In this document: positions 15,825 through 19,405 of the stretch, one piece after another
Numbering within the stretch: the stretch's first letter is position 1
Layout of the letters: each line of letters opens with the position of its first letter
Origin: Defluviitaleaceae bacterium
GTDB lineage: Bacteria > Bacillota > Clostridia > Lachnospirales > WQUN01
Length of the DNA: 19,405 nt
Reading direction: 5' to 3'
Assembly (NCBI GenBank): GCA_009782245.1
Contig: WRKK01000347.1
Span: 1 to 19,405 of the forward strand
Made by a program: the position numbers and the translations under genes
Notes under the pieces: generated by a model
What the model was told of the DNA's origin: nothing
Databases searched by the model: none
Seen by the model: only the letters and a program-made list of their open reading frames with translations

Positions 15825-15902
15825 CAAAACCGTGGGGCTCTGCCCCACACCCCGCAAGGGCTCTGCCCCTTGACCCCGCAAGGAGCGCGCCCCTTGACCC
15901 GC
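15825..15902 (+). repeat. GC-rich palindromic intergenic repeat, family A copy 2
   Basis: This three-module copy of the element at 5186-5240 is in the opposite orientation. GTGGGGC, TCT, GCCCCAC gives a perfect 7-bp hairpin (15832-15848); a second AAGGGC/GCCCCTT-type module and the shared 26-nt end module (15877-15902) follow. It starts 15 nt after the chemoreceptor stop and ends one nt before the AAAAGGAGG ribosome binding site of the next gene, so folding could affect read-through or translation. Confidence 0.88.
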
Positions 15903-15920
15903 TAAAAGGAGGTTTTACTT

Positions 15921-16433
15921 ATGACGACCATGAATTTTACAGTTGACGACGACATAAAGCAAGCTATGCCGTTTAACATTCCGCTAGAAACATCGGAAAT
16001 ATCAACAGAATACGAATACGAAGACGACGATGACGACGCATATTTTACGCCAGAAATAATAGCAAGAATACAAAAATCCGTTGCACAAGCAGAACGTGGC
16101 GAAGGTGTTTTTTTTACTACTGAAGAGTTTATGGAAATAGCAGAAAACGGGCTATCCCAAGAATTTATTGACTTTTGGGAAAATAGCAAGACATTGGAAG
16201 TATCGGAAGTACCAGAAACATCAGAAATATCAACAGAATACGAAGACGATGACGAAGAAGACGACGCATATTTTACGCCAGAAATAGTAGCAAGAATACA
16301 AAAATCCGTTGCACAAGCAGAACGTGGCGAAACTATATTTTTTACAATGGACGAATTAATAGCAATGGAAACGGGGGAAGTTCCCCAGCGGGCTATTGAT
16401 TTTTTGGCAAAGTATGAAGAAAAACGTGCTTAA
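15921..16433 (+). CDS. Small acidic protein with internal duplication, antitoxin-like segments
   Basis: A 170-residue soluble protein that I do not recognise as a named family. After a short N-terminus (MNFTVDDDIKQAM) it is a tandem duplication: residues about 23-86 and 99-162 share SEISTEYE, an Asp/Glu-rich stretch, DAYFTPEI, ARIQKSVAQAERGE and a following FFT..E segment. The two halves are nearly identical over 20-residue blocks in DNA as well, so the duplication is recent. The N-terminus and the RIQ..AERGE / FFTTEEF pattern faintly recall RelB/DinJ- or ParD-type antitoxins, but no toxin gene is adjacent. It sits between a chemoreceptor and a receiver gene. The start is secure: AAAAGGAGG at 8 nt. 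Confidence 0.8.
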   Translation: MTTMNFTVDDDIKQAMPFNIPLETSEISTEYEYEDDDDDAYFTPEIIARIQKSVAQAERGEGVFFTTEEFMEIAENGLSQEFIDFWENSKTLEVSEVPETSEISTEYEDDDEEDDAYFTPEIVARIQKSVAQAERGETIFFTMDELIAMETGEVPQRAIDFLAKYEEKRA

Positions 16434-16492
16434 TATGCGAATGTAGAATGTAGCAGGAACATTACAACAATAAATAACGGAGGGGAATTACT

Positions 16493-16870
16493 ATGCAAAA
16501 AACAATTTTAGTAGTAGACGACAGCAACACAAACCTGCTTAAGGTTCGCGAGGTACTTCACGATAAGTATAAAGTTGTTACTCTTTCCTCGGCAACAAAA
16601 ATGTTTAGTTTTTTAGCCAAAATTAAACCCGATTTGATTATACTAGATATAGAAATGCCAGATATGAACGGGCTAGATGCAGCAAGAATTTTGAAATCCC
16701 CTAGCGGCAACAATAAAAACAAAAATATCCCCATTATATTCCTAACCGCTACGTACAATGCCGAACGTGAAAAACTTGCAACAACTATCGGTGCGGCAAA
16801 TTTTGTTATAAAGCCGTTTACACCAGAAATACTATTAGAAAAAATTGCAAATGCAATAAATAATGCGTAA
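16493..16870 (+). CDS. Stand-alone CheY-like receiver domain
   Basis: A 125-residue single receiver domain: acidic pocket Asp9/Asp10, phospho-acceptor Asp52 in LDIEMPD, Thr85 and Lys107 in VIKPF, with no output domain. It likely works by protein contact or as a phosphate sink. It is not adjacent to cheA, so a true CheY role is unproven. Its receiver is very like the N-terminal domain of the next protein (shared KTIL, VDD, NTNL, VVTL, KMF, LDIEMP), pointing to a local duplication. GGAGGGG before the ATG gives a strong start. Confidence 0.93.
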   Translation: MQKTILVVDDSNTNLLKVREVLHDKYKVVTLSSATKMFSFLAKIKPDLIILDIEMPDMNGLDAARILKSPSGNNKNKNIPIIFLTATYNAEREKLATTIGAANFVIKPFTPEILLEKIANAINNA

Positions 16871-16946
16871 CGTACCCCAGCAAAATCAGCAATTACATCG
16901 TACTCGTACATAATTTTTTACGCATCAACAAAAGGGAGGTTTATTT

Positions 16947-18011
16947 ATGAAAAAAACAATTCTTATAGTGGACGATAACAATACAAATTTGCACACTGCT
17001 AGAGAAGCTCTGTCGGACGAATACAGGGTTGTTACACTAGATTCAGCTAACAAAATGTTCATATTTCTGGAAAAAGTTGAGCCAGATTTAATTTTGTTGG
17101 ATATAGAAATGCCAGAAATTGACGGAATAAAAGCGTTAAAAATGCTAAAATCAGACGATCTGCACAAGGATATTCCAGTTATGTTTTTAACTGTTATGCG
17201 CAACCCCGCAATAGAGGCGCAGGCTTTTAATATGGGCGTTGTGGATTTTATAACTAAACCGTTTTCTAAACTGGTTTTGCTTAACAGGATAAAAAATCAC
17301 CTTAATATAGGCGAACTTATCCGCAAAGATGTTATTCAGCGGCAAAACGAACAATTTGAACGCCAAGCAACTTTTTTCCGCCGCTTGAATAACGGCACAA
17401 TTTCCGTGCTGGCAAACGTCATAGAAAGCCGCGACGAAGCCAAAATTGGGCACGTTGAACGAATATCCAATTATGCCGAAATTTTAGCCAACGCAATGTT
17501 TACCCACGAAAATTACTCGGATATGCGAAACCGCATATCTAATGTGGGTTCTTTTGTATCGGCTGCCAGATTGCACGATATTGGCAAAGTAGTTGTGCCA
17601 GAATCTGTGCTAAATAAACCAGGCGAACTAACGCCCGAAGAATTTGAACAAATAAAACATCACACAATAGCTGGCGAAAAAATAATCGACCAATTAATCA
17701 ACGCAACGGGCAACGTGAATTTTTTGCATAACGCAAAAATTGTCGCACTTTCGCACCACGAACGCTGGGACGGCACGGGCTATCCCAACCAACTAGTTGG
17801 GCACAAAATTCCTGTGCAAGGCCGCATTATTGCCTTGGTGGACACCTACGATGCAATAACCTCGGAACGCCCATACAGATCCGCCGTTACCCACGAAAGA
17901 GCCGTCGAAATTATCATGGAAAGCAAAGGCACACAATTTGACCCAACTATAGCTGAAATATTTTACGAAATACATCACCAGTTTAGGACGATAAACGAAA
18001 GTTACGTTTAA
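16947..18011 (+). CDS. Response regulator with HD-GYP domain, probable c-di-GMP phosphodiesterase
   Basis: A 354-residue protein. The receiver domain (1-115) has Asp9/Asp10, phospho-acceptor Asp52, Thr82 and Lys104; a helical linker (115-150) leads to an HD-GYP domain (about 150-350). Metal and signature residues are visible: Glu160, His169, HDIGK (His210, Asp211), His238/His239, SHHERWDGTGYP (269-280, with the GYP triad at 278-280) and DTYDAITSERPYR (299-311). All key residues are present, so hydrolysis of cyclic di-GMP is the expected activity, switched by phosphorylation. GGGAGG lies upstream of the ATG. It probably shares a transcript with the receiver gene 76 nt upstream and the chemoreceptor. 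Confidence 0.95.
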   Translation: MKKTILIVDDNNTNLHTAREALSDEYRVVTLDSANKMFIFLEKVEPDLILLDIEMPEIDGIKALKMLKSDDLHKDIPVMFLTVMRNPAIEAQAFNMGVVDFITKPFSKLVLLNRIKNHLNIGELIRKDVIQRQNEQFERQATFFRRLNNGTISVLANVIESRDEAKIGHVERISNYAEILANAMFTHENYSDMRNRISNVGSFVSAARLHDIGKVVVPESVLNKPGELTPEEFEQIKHHTIAGEKIIDQLINATGNVNFLHNAKIVALSHHERWDGTGYPNQLVGHKIPVQGRIIALVDTYDAITSERPYRSAVTHERAVEIIMESKGTQFDPTIAEIFYEIHHQFRTINESYV

Positions 18012-18076
18012 TACGTTTAAGAAAATAAATTATACCACTACTAAATCGGAACGGGCAAACGGACGGGCGGCTTTTT

Positions 18077-18121
18077 GTAGGGGCGACCGTCCCCTGCCTG
18101 TCCGCCGACGGCGGACCGACA
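18077..18121 (+). repeat. GC-rich palindromic intergenic repeat, family B copy 2
   Basis: The first 22 nt (18077-18098) are the exact reverse complement of 13103-13124. The remainder differs but keeps a hairpin, TCCGCC, GAC, GGCGGA (18101-18115). It lies between the HD-GYP gene and yloU, about 30 nt before the yloU start, and could terminate the upstream transcript. With its partner it brackets the signalling cluster as inverted repeats about 5 kb apart. Confidence 0.82.
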
Positions 18122-18151
18122 GTTATTACAAAACAGAAAGGGGCAAAAATA

Positions 18152-18526
18152 TTGTTTATAACAGTAAAAAACGAATTAGGGGCTGTTACCATCGATAAGG
18201 AAGTTTTGGCGAAAATAGCTGGGCTTGCCGCAATGGATTGCTATGGAATTGTTGGCATGGCGGCAAAAAATGTTAAGGACGGTTTGGTGTATCTGCTGAA
18301 AAAAGAACGTATAACAAAGGGCGTACGCCTATCCATGGATAAAACTAGCCTAAAAATAAACCTGCACATAATCGTAGAATACGGCACAAATATTACCGCA
18401 ATAGCCGAAACGCTTAAAAGCAACGTTAAATACAAAGTTGAAGAACAATCGGGGCTATCCGTTGGTCAAGTTAATGTATTTATCGAGGGCGTTCGCATAA
18501 ATAAACCGAAGAGGAGGCGAGGTTAG
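18152..18526 (+). CDS. yloU: Asp23/Gls24 family protein
   Basis: A 124-residue Asp23 (alkaline shock) domain protein: ELGAVTIDKEVLAKIAGLAA at the N-terminus, CYGIVGMAAKN, then strands including LKINLHIIVEYGTNI and a C-terminal VNVFIEGVRI. Members associate with the membrane or cell envelope and commonly sit directly upstream of the DAK2-domain gene, as here. No internal ATG precedes the conserved N-terminus, so the TTG at 18152 (GAAAGGGG at about 9-10 nt) is the best start. The C-terminus is basic (KPKRRRG), and those codons form part of the next gene's ribosome binding region. Confidence 0.9.
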   Translation: MFITVKNELGAVTIDKEVLAKIAGLAAMDCYGIVGMAAKNVKDGLVYLLKKERITKGVRLSMDKTSLKINLHIIVEYGTNITAIAETLKSNVKYKVEEQSGLSVGQVNVFIEGVRINKPKRRRG

Positions 18527-18527
18527 C

Positions 18528-19405
18528 TTGGCTTTAACCAATGTAAACAACAATATACGCATAGATGGCACAATATTAAGAAGAATGATAATCTGCGGCG
18601 CAAACAACGTAACACGCCACAGCACCGAACTAGATGCACTAAACGTTTTTCCTGTGCCAGACGGCGATACTGGGCTTAATATGTCGTATACCGTGCAAGC
18701 GGCAGCCCGTGAAACCGAAAAATTAACCACCCAAAATGTATACGACATAGCAAAAGCGGCATCTAACGGTGCTTTGCGAGGGGCCCGCGGAAATTCGGGC
18801 GTTATACTTTCGCAACTATTTAGAGGTTTCGCTAAGGGGCTAGAGGGCGTAACAACAGCAACGTGCAAAGATTTAACCCGTGCATTAACAGAATCCGCTA
18901 AAATGGCGTATCGTGCCGTTATGAAACCCAAAGAGGGCACTATTCTAACAATCGCAAAAGCACACGCAGAATACGCCAAAAACCACGCTGGCACTACTAT
19001 CTCGGAGGGCTTGAAAGCCGTTATAAAAGGCGGCTATGTTGTGTTGGAGCAAACTCCGCAAATGCTGCCAGAACTAAAACACGCTGGCGTTGTGGATTCT
19101 GGCGGAAAAGGGCTTATTTACTTTATGGAGGGCGCGTTGGAGGGCTTGTTTGCCGAAACAACCCCAGCCGTGGAAACTATCGGTGCCGCCGCTAATCCGT
19201 CCGCCAGTCCGCCGCAAAACCACGCCGCAACCGCTTTCGCTACCGAAGATATAAAGTTTGGCTACTGTACCGAGTTTCTTATCGATGCCGAAAAACCGTT
19301 TTCCGACAAGGTTGAAAAAAATATTACCAAATTTTTAATGGCTCACGGCGATTCGGTGGTGGTTGTTTGCGATGACCTTATTATGAAGATTCACGTGCAC
19401 ACCAA
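18528..19405 (+). CDS. fakA: Fatty acid kinase, ATP-binding DAK2-domain subunit, 5' part
   Basis: Phosphorylates fatty acids bound to a FakB partner to give acyl phosphate. About 292 residues are in the window and the gene runs off the right edge. The DAK2 domain shows GANNVTRHSTELDALNVF, the Mg/ATP loop FPVPDGDTGLNMS (41-53, Asp45 and Asp47), GALRGARGNSGVILSQLFRG (about 84-103), KEGTILT and GVVDSGGKGL. A linker and the start of the second domain (about residue 240 on) follow. It begins with TTG one nt after the yloU stop, behind GAGGAGG at about 10 nt; the next in-frame ATG would cut into conserved sequence. The yloU-fakA order is standard in Bacillota. Confidence 0.93.
   Translation, partial: MALTNVNNNIRIDGTILRRMIICGANNVTRHSTELDALNVFPVPDGDTGLNMSYTVQAAARETEKLTTQNVYDIAKAASNGALRGARGNSGVILSQLFRGFAKGLEGVTTATCKDLTRALTESAKMAYRAVMKPKEGTILTIAKAHAEYAKNHAGTTISEGLKAVIKGGYVVLEQTPQMLPELKHAGVVDSGGKGLIYFMEGALEGLFAETTPAVETIGAAANPSASPPQNHAATAFATEDIKFGYCTEFLIDAEKPFSDKVEKNITKFLMAHGDSVVVVCDDLIMKIHVHT

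Overview
The window looks like chromosomal DNA of a motile, low-GC Bacillota bacterium, most likely a Clostridia member. The support is a yloU (Asp23) / yloV (fakA) pair, strong AGGAGG-type ribosome binding sites, TTGACA/TATAAT-type promoters, single-membrane-style surface and signalling proteins, and a Gram-positive-type glycerol kinase. Genus cannot be decided from the sequence. No rRNA, tRNA, CRISPR array, transposase or phage gene was seen. A recurring trait is short tandem DNA repeats of 4, 9, 11 and 12 bp, some inside genes.

Layout. 1-97 is a pure GCTT tetranucleotide tract running off the left edge. It is preceded on the minus strand by two good promoters (162-190 and 105-133), so leftward transcription enters the tract. 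360-2613 (minus) is a two-component system: an OmpR-type regulator followed by a sensor kinase with a His/Met-rich extracytoplasmic loop. A 9-bp repeat sits at the gene junction. A mirrored pair of extended -10 promoters separates it from the rightward genes. 2745-5084 encodes a DUF4349-like membrane protein and glycerol kinase.

5272-9737 is a sugar-phosphate block: an FGGY sugar kinase overlapping an L-ribulose-5-phosphate 4-epimerase, then, from its own strong promoter, 3-hexulose-6-phosphate synthase, 6-phospho-3-hexuloisomerase and a Tyr/dual-specificity-type phosphatase. With a ribulose-phosphate epimerase encoded elsewhere, the first four would link a pentulose to fructose 6-phosphate through the ribulose monophosphate reactions.

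9900-13004 is a secreted 1034-residue repeat protein: signal peptide, FecR-like domain, (DPTP)n linker, GLUG-like repeats and a long acidic Glu/Thr/Pro tail. 13293-18011 is a signalling cluster: a Cache-type chemoreceptor, a small acidic protein with an internal duplication, a stand-alone receiver, and a receiver/HD-GYP c-di-GMP phosphodiesterase. 18152 to the right edge holds yloU and the 5' part of fakA.

Two families of GC-rich palindromic intergenic repeats occur, each in two copies in opposite orientation (5186-5240 with 15825-15902; 13076-13124 with 18077-18121). The second pair brackets the signalling cluster. The points most worth a second look are the likely phase-variable locus at the left edge, the pentose/RuMP gene combination, the repeat-built surface protein, and the duplicated, antitoxin-like acidic protein placed between a chemoreceptor and a receiver.
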